Positions 7,461 through 14,671 of a DNA stretch of 18,160 nucleotides are shown in pieces. Source of the DNA: Verrucomicrobiales bacterium (GTDB lineage Bacteria > Verrucomicrobiota > Verrucomicrobiia > Verrucomicrobiales > DEV007); contig JAKISY010000095.1 in the NCBI GenBank assembly GCA_021648365.1, forward strand, positions 1-18,160, given 5' to 3'. Position 1 is the stretch's first letter. Each line of letters begins with the position of its first letter. Under the pieces are notes generated by a model that saw only the letters and a list, made by a program, of their open reading frames with translations, was not told the DNA's origin and ran no database searches. Made by a program: the position numbers and the translations under genes.

Positions 7461-10433
7461 TCAAGATTTGAGTTGGGATACTTTGTCGAGTTGCTCTTTG
7501 AATCCTGGGGAGGGGGCGTGATTGGATTCAAATTCGATGGTGAGCTCGTCACCTGTTTTGCGCTGCAGAGCGATCCAGCGTGAGAGGGCGATTTCGATGA
7601 GTAAAATGAGGAAGGCTCCGAGGGCTAGGTATTTCCAGAGCTCACGACCAAAGCTGGAGCCGTTGAGGATTTTTATAACATTCTCTGAAGTATCGGTATC
7701 GACGATGGTGACGAACTCTTTGAGAAAGGAAAAATCTTGGCTGGAGAGCTGGGTGAGACGACTCTCTTGTGCGTCGCGTTTGACAGTGAAGGGGATGGTT
7801 TTTGCCTTGGCAGCGAGCAAGGTCTTGAAATAAGGGGCTTGCTGGTCGGGTATCTCGATTTGGTATAAACCCGAAGAGATGTCGCCTGCGACTTTGATGA
7901 AAGCGCCGCCTTGGGCAGAGGAGAGTCGTCCTTGGCGCGGGCTACCATCTGGGCTGAGAATGGTGTAAGTCGCGAGGCTGGGGCCGGTGTTTTTTTTGCC
8001 AGCATCGGAGGTGAACACACGGAGGTTTTTCTGGGGGATGATCTGATGGCGAACGGAGGGGCTTTGCCAACTGAGGTGGGCAAAAGCATCTTTTGCGTTT
8101 TCTTTGAAAACCACGCGGATGTCGTGCCAGGATTGGCGGTCGAGTTTGATCTTTTTGCTTTGAGGGTGTTGTGGGAGAGATCCGCTGAGGATGGGTTTTC
8201 CGTCAATCCACACAGCCATGTTGTCATTGATCTGTGCATCAAAGATGAATTCCTCGGAGACAGGCGGCTGGATTTTACCTGTCCATTCGACCATGAAGCG
8301 GTCGGCGGGAATGCCTTCGGCGGGGCTTTCATTTTTCCAGTCGAAATCGATATTGGCATCGAGGCGGGTCATCACGGCAGGGCGGTTGAGGTCGTGTTGG
8401 TTGTAGTATCTACCTAACAAACCTTCACCGATACTAGCACCTTGCTGGGTTGGTAAGTGGAGGGTGAGTTCCCAGCCTGCGTCGAGGTTGAGATCCCATG
8501 CTGCCGGATCGGCTAGGTAATAGACTAACTCGTGGATGAAAGGCAGGTAGCTGTGGCGGGTAGGCAAGTTGCCGGTGCTGTTGTCCAGACTGGAGGCTAG
8601 TTGTAGGATGCGCCCATTGCCGTAGGTTTTGCCGGTCAGGTAGGGGTCTCCATTGTTCAAGCGTGCGCCGATTTGTGATTGCTCTTGTTGGCTATCTTCT
8701 ATCTCCAACTTCCAATAGCTGTTGAACTGAGTGGTGGAAAAATCTGATGATTGCTGCTGCGCTATTTTTTTGAAAGCGGGGTGGCGCAAGGATTGAATGG
8801 AGGGGGAGATGCTATCTTCAGCCTCGGTGATACTCAACTGATCTGCCAGCTTGGCAGGCAGTAGTGCTTGGCCGTCATTGCCGAGCCACTGATTGTAAAA
8901 ATCCGGTTGCGCACTCTGACCTGGAGCTACGAGCAGTCCGCCACCTGCTTGCACGAAAGCGGCTATTTGTTGTGCTGAATTTTTCGGTAAGCGCGATACA
9001 TCTGCCATGATGATCAGGTCATAGTTGTCAAAATTGGTGATGGTGGCGATTTTTGTGATGGGCAATACGGTGGGATCTACTAGAAAGCGGGTGTCTTTTT
9101 CGCCATTGGCATCAGCAGACGGCTTATTGCTATCGGCAATCTGGTGAATGGGCGCAAGTGCTAGGGCGGGAAAGGATGCCGCACGTTCGAGAAAACGACC
9201 GTCGGGACGGCCGTCGAGCAATAGCACGCTCAGGCTGCCCGCTATGTTGAGTGCAAAATGGCGAACGTTGTCTTGGGGGATTTGATCATCGGTGGTGATG
9301 GTGGCTGCGACGGATTGAGCTCCGGGGTGTTTGAACTTGTGGGTGAAGGTGATTGAGCTAGTCGCGCCTGGGGCGATTTGACCGAGTGAGTTATCAGTGA
9401 GGGTGAGCTCTGCTATTTTGAGATCGAGCGCAGCTGGGGTGATCGATTCGTTGCCGGTATTCTCTACGGTGACGGTGATATCTACAGGGCGGTCAATACC
9501 GACGATCTCTCTGGAGAACGAGATATCGGTGATGGCGATGTTGCGGATATGGGTGGGTAAGGTTAACTTTCTGAGAATGATTCTAGGCGGGGAAGTTAGG
9601 TTATTGAAAGCTTCCCGAAGAAAGTTCCACTGTTGATTTTGGCCAATCTGCCAGCCGACATTTTGACCATCGGTCAGCAAGAGGATTTGCTTAGTGGGGT
9701 TGTCTCCACGAGCTAGGCTGAGTGAGGCTAGAGTGAGCGAGTGATAGGCAGCCATGGAGCCGTCGATCAGTTTGGCGTCATCGAGTTTTGCGTTCAGTTC
9801 ACTGCGATCGGTAGTGGGCTCGAGGATTTTTGCAGAGGGGCTGGGGCCACCGATGATGAGGCTAAAAGCGTGACCACGAGGGGCACGTTTGATGATCTCG
9901 CGAGCTTCATCGACGGCTCTTTGGAAATTAGAAATTCCGTCAGATTTGAGGTTCATCGAGGTGGAACCATCGATGATGATGGCGATGTCCTGACGCTCGC
10001 CACCGCCAAAGCGATTGAGGTTGAGTTGTTTTTCAAAATAGATCAACAGCCCGCAGATGACGATAATGAATGCGGAGACGGAGAAGATCCAGCGTCTCCA
10101 TTTGCGTTCATTTTGTAATACCGTGGCGACTCCGAGTCCTACGACGGCGAGTAGGATCAATGGCAATACGATCAACCAAGGCACGCTAGATCCAGGTGGA
10201 ACAAAAGGTCGAGCTAGAGCTAGGGCGAGCAGTCCGAGCAGTAGGCAACGGGCTGCCATCAGTAAGGCCTCTTCGAGCTGGATGCGCCGATTTCGAATCA
10301 CTAGGGACTGAAAGATGAAGTCCATGGCGCCCCATTGGATCACGCGGTTGGTGCGCCGATTGAGCAGATGAATCACGATTGGCACCGAGATGCCAATGAG
10401 TCCAGTTAACAAAATGAGATTGAGGAAAAGCAA
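7461..10433 (-). CDS. BatA-like VWA protein with internal PA14 domain
   Basis: 990 residues. The N-terminus is the standard BatA/aerotolerance type: LNLILLTGLIGISVPIVIHL, then NRRTNRVIQWGAMDFI, with further membrane segments at about 57-77, 84-104 and 115-133. The only usable start that keeps this N-terminus is a TTG at 10431-10433, because an in-frame stop lies shortly upstream. The VWA domain carries AIIIDGSTSM (MIDAS D155, S157, S159) and LLLTDGQN (D255). A CARDB/Ig-like domain covers about 298-395, and an amidotransferase-like fold about 400-520 (VLLLDGRPDGRFLERA, LIIMADVSRLP, GGGLLVAPG). Residues 670-808 form a PA14 domain: GLLGRYYNQ, VEWTGKIQPP, FIFDAQINDNMAVWIDGK and HDIRVVFKENAKDAFAHLSW. 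A membrane helix at about 934-952 and a short cytoplasmic tail end the protein. It starts 36 bases after the DUF58 gene. The PA14 domain suggests contact with glycans or other surface ligands (inference). Confidence 0.88.
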   Translation of the reverse strand: MLFLNLILLTGLIGISVPIVIHLLNRRTNRVIQWGAMDFIFQSLVIRNRRIQLEEALLMAARCLLLGLLALALARPFVPPGSSVPWLIVLPLILLAVVGLGVATVLQNERKWRRWIFSVSAFIIVICGLLIYFEKQLNLNRFGGGERQDIAIIIDGSTSMNLKSDGISNFQRAVDEAREIIKRAPRGHAFSLIIGGPSPSAKILEPTTDRSELNAKLDDAKLIDGSMAAYHSLTLASLSLARGDNPTKQILLLTDGQNVGWQIGQNQQWNFLREAFNNLTSPPRIILRKLTLPTHIRNIAITDISFSREIVGIDRPVDITVTVENTGNESITPAALDLKIAELTLTDNSLGQIAPGATSSITFTHKFKHPGAQSVAATITTDDQIPQDNVRHFALNIAGSLSVLLLDGRPDGRFLERAASFPALALAPIHQIADSNKPSADANGEKDTRFLVDPTVLPITKIATITNFDNYDLIIMADVSRLPKNSAQQIAAFVQAGGGLLVAPGQSAQPDFYNQWLGNDGQALLPAKLADQLSITEAEDSISPSIQSLRHPAFKKIAQQQSSDFSTTQFNSYWKLEIEDSQQEQSQIGARLNNGDPYLTGKTYGNGRILQLASSLDNSTGNLPTRHSYLPFIHELVYYLADPAAWDLNLDAGWELTLHLPTQQGASIGEGLLGRYYNQHDLNRPAVMTRLDANIDFDWKNESPAEGIPADRFMVEWTGKIQPPVSEEFIFDAQINDNMAVWIDGKPILSGSLPQHPQSKKIKLDRQSWHDIRVVFKENAKDAFAHLSWQSPSVRHQIIPQKNLRVFTSDAGKKNTGPSLATYTILSPDGSPRQGRLSSAQGGAFIKVAGDISSGLYQIEIPDQQAPYFKTLLAAKAKTIPFTVKRDAQESRLTQLSSQDFSFLKEFVTIVDTDTSENVIKILNGSSFGRELWKYLALGAFLILLIEIALSRWIALQRKTGDELTIEFESNHAPSPGFKEQLDKVSQLKS

Positions 10434-10469
10434 GGAACTTGGGTAAGGCTTGAGGTGAGTCTAAGCGGA

Positions 10470-11399
10470 TCAACGCGAAGTGAAATAGGTGAGTAGGGTG
10501 TCAGAAATGGTGGTGCGGGTATTGACAGGGATGTAATCGGCTTCCATTTTGCCACAGCCTAATTCGATGGTTTTGAGGAATGCTTGCATGCGCTCGAGGT
10601 ATTGAGCGCGGATCGATTGTGGGTCGATTTGCAGGCTTAGATTGTCTTGTTCTAAGCATTGAAAAGTTTCAAATTTTTTGAAGGGAAAGGTCAACTCTTC
10701 TTCGCTCATGATGTGGAAGACGAGGATTTCGTGATTTTTATAACGAAAATGATGTAGGGCTTCGATGATTTTTTCGGGATCATCGAAGAGGTCGCTGAAG
10801 ATCACGACCAATCCACGAGAGTGGATGCGCTCGGCGATTTCGTGGAAGGTGGCGGCGGCTTCGGTATCGGAGCCGGCTTCGGTGCTGTGCAGTTCGTCGA
10901 GGATCAAGCGCACTTGGCTCGGTTTGGAGGCGGCGCGCAGGTAGGTTTTGATTTTCTCATCGAAGGTCACCAGTCCTACAGCATCGCCTTGCCTGACAAA
11001 TAAATAGGCAAACGCGGCTGCCAGTTGGCGGGCGTATTCGAATTTTGAAAGTGGGGCGTCGGGTGATTTTTCATCGACATCGCCCACATATTTCATCGAG
11101 CCAGAGGCATCCACCAGCAGGGTGACTCGCATGTTGGTTTCTTCGATGTATTGTTTGATGTAATAACGATCGCTTTTGCCATAAGCACGCCAATCGAGGT
11201 CGCGCAAGTCATCACCTGCCACATACTGACGGTGCTCGGCGAACTCCACCGAGAAACCTTTATGCGGGCTGGCGTGCCGACCTGAGACTGCACCCACTTT
11301 TCTCGTCCTAGATAGAAACTCCAAGCGCCCTAGCGTGGTGATGATCTCCTGCGGCAGCAGTGCCATGCTGGGGAGTTGCTCCAAAGTGGATGAGGACAT
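10470..11399 (-). CDS. DUF58 domain protein (VWA-like fold)
   Basis: 309 residues from ATG. Family hallmarks are visible: a basic N-terminal helix, GRHASPHKGFSVEFAEHRQY, then the diagnostic GDDLRDLDWRAYGKSDRYY (residues 62-80). A VWA-like core begins with TLLVDASGSM (D97, S99, S101), with further metal-site candidates at GSDTEAAATF and VVIFSDLFDDP. No membrane segment is predicted, so it is soluble or peripheral. DUF58 proteins are almost always encoded next to MoxR ATPases and are thought to be their partners or adaptors, coupling ATP hydrolysis to VWA-protein assembly. Here it follows moxR after 53 bases and precedes the BatA-like gene by 36 bases. The DUF58 identification is firm; the exact partner is inferred from gene order. 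Confidence 0.93.
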   Translation of the reverse strand: MSSSTLEQLPSMALLPQEIITTLGRLEFLSRTRKVGAVSGRHASPHKGFSVEFAEHRQYVAGDDLRDLDWRAYGKSDRYYIKQYIEETNMRVTLLVDASGSMKYVGDVDEKSPDAPLSKFEYARQLAAAFAYLFVRQGDAVGLVTFDEKIKTYLRAASKPSQVRLILDELHSTEAGSDTEAAATFHEIAERIHSRGLVVIFSDLFDDPEKIIEALHHFRYKNHEILVFHIMSEEELTFPFKKFETFQCLEQDNLSLQIDPQSIRAQYLERMQAFLKTIELGCGKMEADYIPVNTRTTISDTLLTYFTSR

Positions 11400-11452
11400 C
11401 GTAGAAGGGTTCAGGAGTTAGGAGGAAAAATTCAGAATATAGGATTGAGGGT

Positions 11453-12505
11453 TTAGATGTTAAGATCGTCTGTCGAGGAGGTGTGTTCGATCAGCATTTT
11501 GACGATGTCGTCGGAGGTGACTCCGGCGGCTTCGGCGTTGAAGGTAGTGAGGATGCGGTGGCGCAGGACGGGTAGAGCCACGGCGCGCACGTCTTCAGTA
11601 GTGGTGTGGTAGCGACCTTCTAACACGGCTCGTGCTTTGGCACCGAGGATGAGGTAGATGCCAGCACGGGGGCCTGCGCCCCAGCTGACCATTTCTTTCA
11701 CAAAATCGGGAGCATCATCTTCTTTGGGGCGTGAGGCGCGAACCAGTTGTGAGGCATAAGCGATCACATGATCGGCAGCAGGTACACGGCGCACGACTTT
11801 CTGTAAGCGCACGATGGTTTCTGCGTTGAGTTTTTTCTCGATCTTAGCACGGTAGGTGCCTGCCACGCGTTTGATGATGGATTGTTCTTCTTCTGCTGTC
11901 GGGTAAGCCACGCGGATGTTGAACATGAAGCGGTCGAGCTGAGCTTCGGGTAGCGGAAAGGTTCCTTCTTGCTCGATGGGGTTTTGTGTAGCTAAGACAA
12001 AAAACGGATCGGGCAGGGGGTAAGTCTCATCACCGATGGTGACATGATGTTCCTGCATGGCTTCGAGCAGTGATGCCTGAGTTTTCGGCGGAGTTCGGTT
12101 GATCTCATCCGCTAGAATCATGTTGGCAAAAATAGGTCCGTGAACAAAACGGAAGATGCGCTTGCCGGTGGTGTGGTCTTCTTCGAGCACTTCGGTGCCA
12201 GTGATGTCGGCAGGCATCAGATCGGGAGTGAACTGAACTCGCTTGAAGGAGAGATCGAGCACATCAGCTACGGTCGATACCAGCAAGGTTTTCGCTAGTC
12301 CAGGCACTCCCACTAGCAGGGCGTGGGAGCGGCAGAAAATGGAGATCAGCAGTTGCTCGATGACTTCGTGTTGTCCGACGATGACTTGACCTAGCTGCTC
12401 GCGCATTTCGCAGTAAGCGCGTTTGAGTTCCTCAATGGTTTCTTTATCGGAGCTTGAAATTTCAGTTTCAGCATCAATGGAGCTGGGATCAGTAGGTGCA
12501 GGCAT
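11453..12505 (-). CDS. moxR: MoxR-family AAA+ ATPase
   Basis: 350 residues from ATG, a typical MoxR length. Walker A is GVPGLAKT (66-73) and Walker B ILADEINR (130-137). The MoxR-specific run TPPKTQASLLEAMQE follows, then sensor 1 ATQNP (172-176), the motif EGTFPLPEAQLDRFMF with the arginine finger at R192, and a sensor-2-like GAGPRAGIYLI. The family forms cytoplasmic AAA+ rings acting as chaperone-like motors, usually paired with VWA-domain proteins. Here it is the first gene of an operon containing three further VWA-type proteins. All catalytic residues appear intact. The first 25 residues, rich in D/E/S/T, form a variable extension. The promoter at 12562-12591 places transcription start about 50 bases upstream of the ATG. 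Confidence 0.95.
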   Translation of the reverse strand: MPAPTDPSSIDAETEISSSDKETIEELKRAYCEMREQLGQVIVGQHEVIEQLLISIFCRSHALLVGVPGLAKTLLVSTVADVLDLSFKRVQFTPDLMPADITGTEVLEEDHTTGKRIFRFVHGPIFANMILADEINRTPPKTQASLLEAMQEHHVTIGDETYPLPDPFFVLATQNPIEQEGTFPLPEAQLDRFMFNIRVAYPTAEEEQSIIKRVAGTYRAKIEKKLNAETIVRLQKVVRRVPAADHVIAYASQLVRASRPKEDDAPDFVKEMVSWGAGPRAGIYLILGAKARAVLEGRYHTTTEDVRAVALPVLRHRILTTFNAEAAGVTSDDIVKMLIEHTSSTDDLNI

Positions 12506-12561
12506 GGATGAAATAAGGGTGAGTGAGTGCTATGAAGTCGAGTAATAGAATGATTTGGGTG

Positions 12562-12591
12562 ATCGTATCAGTCGCGATCAACTATTGTCCA
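12562..12591 (-). promoter_or_regulatory. Candidate sigma70-type promoter of the moxR operon
   Basis: On the minus strand a -35 box TGGACA (12586-12591, five of six consensus bases) is followed after 18 bases by TACGAT (12562-12567, four of six). TGA precedes the latter, giving an extended -10 (TG-N). The predicted start is near 12555, about 50 bases before the moxR ATG. This is a pattern match only, and the phylum's promoter consensus is not well known. Confidence 0.45.
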
Positions 12592-12634
12592 TTGCTTTGA
12601 TTCGTTTCTGCTGTTTTTGTTCGATCAAAGCAAT
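12591..12634. repeat. 11-bp perfect inverted repeat in the divergent intergenic region
   Basis: ATTGCTTTGAT (12591-12601) and ATCAAAGCAAT (12624-12634) are perfect inverted copies separated by 22 bases, two helical turns. They lie just upstream of the predicted moxR -35 box and upstream of the small plus-strand ORF at 12692. The spacing suits two dimers of a regulator, or a looped site, acting on one or both genes. A cruciform or hairpin role is also possible. Confidence 0.6.
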
Positions 12635-12691
12635 ATTTATATCGACCGATGAAAAATGCGCCAGTAAGCTTGATAGGAAAGGCTGAAGTTT

Positions 12692-13081
12692 ATGTCAATA
12701 GAATCTGAATCTACTATCGAACAAGCGGAAAGAAAAAGGCGCTTGCAACTCACTCGTGTGAACCCGCAGGCGGAGGGGGAAGAAAGTTCCGAAGTGCCGC
12801 TGATCATCACCATGGCACCTGCAGCCCACGGCGAGCTTAAAGAGAGTTTGTTGAGTAATCATCTGATGCAGATGAAATGTGAATCCTCGTCTGAGTCCTT
12901 AGACGTCGAAGATCCATTGCACCTGACGCATGTGGTGGTGGTGGATAAAAATAGTGCTTTGGGTTCGATAACCAAGAGTAAGGCAACTCGGCTCGCTAGA
13001 AAAAGTCCAATAGCTACGGAAAAATCGAACCAAGTTACTTGCCCCCGTTTGCCAGATACCTTGGGACCAAGAGGCAACTAG
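12692..13081 (+). CDS. Hypothetical protein, unrecognised
   Basis: 129 residues from ATG, divergent from moxR. The predicted product is hydrophilic and rich in Ser/Glu at the N-terminus (SIESESTIEQAERKRRLQLT). It has a short hydrophobic strand PLIITMAPAA, a middle segment LTHVVVVDK, and a basic C-terminal third. There is no signal peptide, membrane segment or Cys/His metal motif. A purine-rich AGGAAAGG lies about 11 bases before the ATG, a better ribosome site than any in the operon opposite. I do not recognise a family. The N-terminal half looks more protein-like than the tail, which might mean a displaced stop or a chance ORF. The inverted repeat at 12591-12634 is in its upstream region. 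Confidence 0.4.
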   Translation: MSIESESTIEQAERKRRLQLTRVNPQAEGEESSEVPLIITMAPAAHGELKESLLSNHLMQMKCESSSESLDVEDPLHLTHVVVVDKNSALGSITKSKATRLARKSPIATEKSNQVTCPRLPDTLGPRGN

Positions 13082-13112
13082 CAGGGTCGCCTTAATCTAA
13101 TGCCGCGAGGGA

Positions 13113-13269
13113 ACCGCCTGGGGAACCCATTTTTGTGGATAGGGTAAGCGGTGCAGCTAATGCTGTGACATCAGGTGAGACGATTTGAGCAACTGCCGGA
13201 GGGGAAACTGCAACGGCATGGTATGCTCAACGCGGTTAGTATTCGTGAAAGTTACAAAAGAGGATCACC
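13113..13269 (+). ncRNA. Possible structured RNA (several nested stems), unidentified
   Basis: The stretch 13082-13465 has no convincing gene. Within it, stems are visible by eye: ACCGC 13113-13117 with GCGGT 13148-13152, enclosing ACCC 13125-13128 with GGGT 13142-13145. Then CAGC 13154-13157 / GCTG 13162-13165 with loop TAAT. A long hairpin has TTGAGCA 13185-13191 / TGCTCAA 13224-13230 over TGCCG 13194-13198 / CGGCA 13214-13218. An outer GGTGA 13174-13178 / TCACC 13265-13269 encloses that hairpin. The density of nested pairing with purine-rich loops (GGGGAAACTG, GTGAAAGTTA) resembles a folded RNA such as a group II intron fragment or a transposon-associated RNA, but I cannot match a family. 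Strand is assumed from the direction of the downstream IS110 gene. Confidence 0.3.
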
Positions 13270-13488
13270 GTCATCCTGAACCGACCAATCAATCTCAAGT
13301 CGTTTAAAGCATACCTGCCATGTTCACCTGCCCACGGGGGCGGCGGAACCTCTCGACTTCAGCGCTAGCGTTTGGTGCCCGAATTTGTCGAAAATCTCTA
13401 GAATGAAGCATTGAATAATCACAATAAGTCATTTGTCATAAATAAGTTATGAGACTTGTCAAGATATGCTGACTGGTACCATTCCAAA

Positions 13489-13546
13489 CAGTCCGCAGGA
13501 GGCGGGCGAGCCCGGAGGGCTCTTGCTCGCACGACTCCTGCGGCTG
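13489..13546 (+). repeat. Strong hairpin upstream of the IS110 transposase remnant
   Basis: CCGCAGGAG (13493-13501) pairs perfectly with CTCCTGCGG (13535-13543). The stem continues outward as CAG/CTG (13489-13491 / 13544-13546) across a single bulged T. Inside, GCGAGC (13506-13511) pairs with GCTCGC (13525-13530), and alternatively GAGCCC (13508-13513) with GGGCTC (13517-13522) around the loop GGA. IS110-family elements encode a structured bridge RNA next to the transposase gene, so this could be part of one. A dispersed palindromic repeat is the alternative. Confidence 0.5.
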
Positions 13547-13579
13547 AAGTCGCGATTCACCCTGTATCGTGGCAACTTA

Positions 13580-14425
13580 ATGGTCATGAAGAATACAAAA
13601 TCTAAATCCAATCAGTCCGTTTATAGGAATCAAAGTGTCGTTATCCGTTCTATTTTTGAGCAGGCAAACTCCCCCAAGAAGGTGCTCTGCGTCGCTCTGG
13701 ATTACGCTAAAAATAAACACGTAGCCCTTTGTTGTGACGGCAATGGTGAAATTCTTAAAAACTCTTTCCCTGTTGAAAACACAATGGAAGGCGTAGACTT
13801 CCTTTGTGAGCAAATCGCCGCAACTGCACGCAAAAGAAAGGTAAATAAAAAGTGCATCTTTTTAGGAGGTGAAGATGAGCCTGCTTATGTCTCTAATTTT
13901 GTAGCTGCCATACGCAAACGTGGATACGTTGTTGCACGAGTTAATGCCTTCGAAGCTAAGAAGAATCGTGAAAATTTTCTCGCTACTACCGATGACCTTG
14001 ATTTATTAGGTATTGCTAAAACCTTACTCTCACGACGTGCTCGTATCATAAACGATGAAAGCGTAGAAGACATAGCCGTCTATCGCCGCATACGTTCTCT
14101 CACTCGTGCTCGACGCGGTCTAGTTAGACAAAAGACCGCAGCCTCCAATCGTATCCACTCGTCCGTAGATATACTCTTCCCTGATTTTCTCAATGCTAGT
14201 AAGAGTGGTGTGACACCCTTCAGTTCAGTATCTTTAAAATTGATGGCAGAGCGCTTCAGTGCTCAACAAATTTCGCGGCGCAAACCTACTACCTTGGCTG
14301 GCTTCCTGCGTAAAAATCATAGTAAGCATCCAGACGAAGGTGCCTCCAAACTCATGGAGTTAGCCAGTAAGTCCTGGGCTGGCGGCACATTTTCCCAGAC
14401 ACTTTCATTAGTGCTTGAAAAAAAA
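13580..14425 (+). pseudogene. IS110-family transposase, 3' part missing
   Basis: The frame is open from 13466, but the first 38 codons merely translate the hairpin, so the real start is probably the ATG at 13580 or 13586. The protein has the IS110 N-terminal DEDD (RuvC-like) domain. Measured from 13466, D79 lies in VALDYAKNKH, E136 in GGEDEPAY, and D176/D179 in TTDDLDLLGIAK, with the family's RVNAFEAKKNRE before the last pair. The typical basic helix follows (YRRIRSLTRARRGLVRQK), then HSSVDILFPDFL. Family resemblance fades after SKSWA (about 14380) and no C-terminal Tnp_20 domain with its catalytic serine follows. Only about 280 of the usual 320-420 residues remain, so it should be inactive. 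The frame then runs without a stop into the RelB-like antitoxin at 14672. The breakpoint lies around 14400-14430, close to an A8 run. Confidence 0.8.
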
Positions 14426-14541
14426 TCCCCAGACGCGTTTTTTGGCAACGGCACGCTCGCACCCGACGCACTAAAAACACTCGTCCAAGCAAAAAGCAGG
14501 ACGAGCAACCAAGCGGTAGAAGCATTCTCAAAACGACGCAC
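14415..14541 (-). pseudogene. Possible 5' fragment of a secreted-protein gene, cut by the IS110 remnant
   Basis: On the minus strand a GTG at 14539-14541 opens a frame beginning MRRFENAST, then a hydrophobic run WLLVLLFAWTSVFSASG and small residues: a good signal-peptide pattern. The frame then enters the IS110 sequence in antisense at about 14420. It could be the start of a gene interrupted by the element. It could equally be chance hydrophobicity antisense to a plus-strand ORF of no known function. Weak support. Confidence 0.2.
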
Positions 14542-14635
14542 AATAATTTTCTATCACACAACAGAGCTGGCAATCAAGGCAACTAAAATAAAAATATGCG
14601 ACTTCAAAGCCCCGCAGAGAAGACGCACTTTCCGC

Positions 14636-14665
14636 TTGCTATACGCGTATAGCCAGCGGTATATT
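14636..14665 (+). promoter_or_regulatory. Toxin-antitoxin promoter with 16-bp operator palindrome
   Basis: TTGCTA (14636-14641) and TATATT (14660-14665) are separated by 18 bases. The perfect 16-base palindrome GCTATACGCGTATAGC (14638-14653) overlaps the -35 box and the spacer. RHH antitoxins repress their own promoters by binding such palindromes, so this is the expected operator for the pair that follows. The predicted transcription start falls at about 14671-14673, on the antitoxin ATG (14672), so the message would be leaderless. Confidence 0.65.
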
Positions 14666-14671
14666 GCCCCT

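Noticed and set aside
7445..7552. Upstream GTG giving 36 extra N-terminal residues to the VWA/amidotransferase-like protein
   Set aside because: It would overlap the BatA-like gene by 92 bases and adds a Ser/Pro/Asn-rich tail unlike the family. The GTG at 7444 fits the gene spacing and membrane topology.
7673..8359. 228-codon minus-strand ORF inside the BatA-like gene in another frame
   Set aside because: It overlaps the PA14-encoding part. Its Ser/Pro/Lys-rich product is typical of an out-of-frame reading, while the main frame has clear domains.
13082..13465. CRISPR array, tRNA or known riboswitch
   Set aside because: There are no regularly spaced repeats, no cloverleaf with TTC-type arm, and no riboswitch core motif that I recognise. 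Only generic stems are visible.
13466..13579. Extra 38 codons at the 5' end of the IS110 frame
   Set aside because: They translate the two arms of the hairpin at 13489-13546, and the recognisable transposase starts later, at the ATG at 13580 or 13586.
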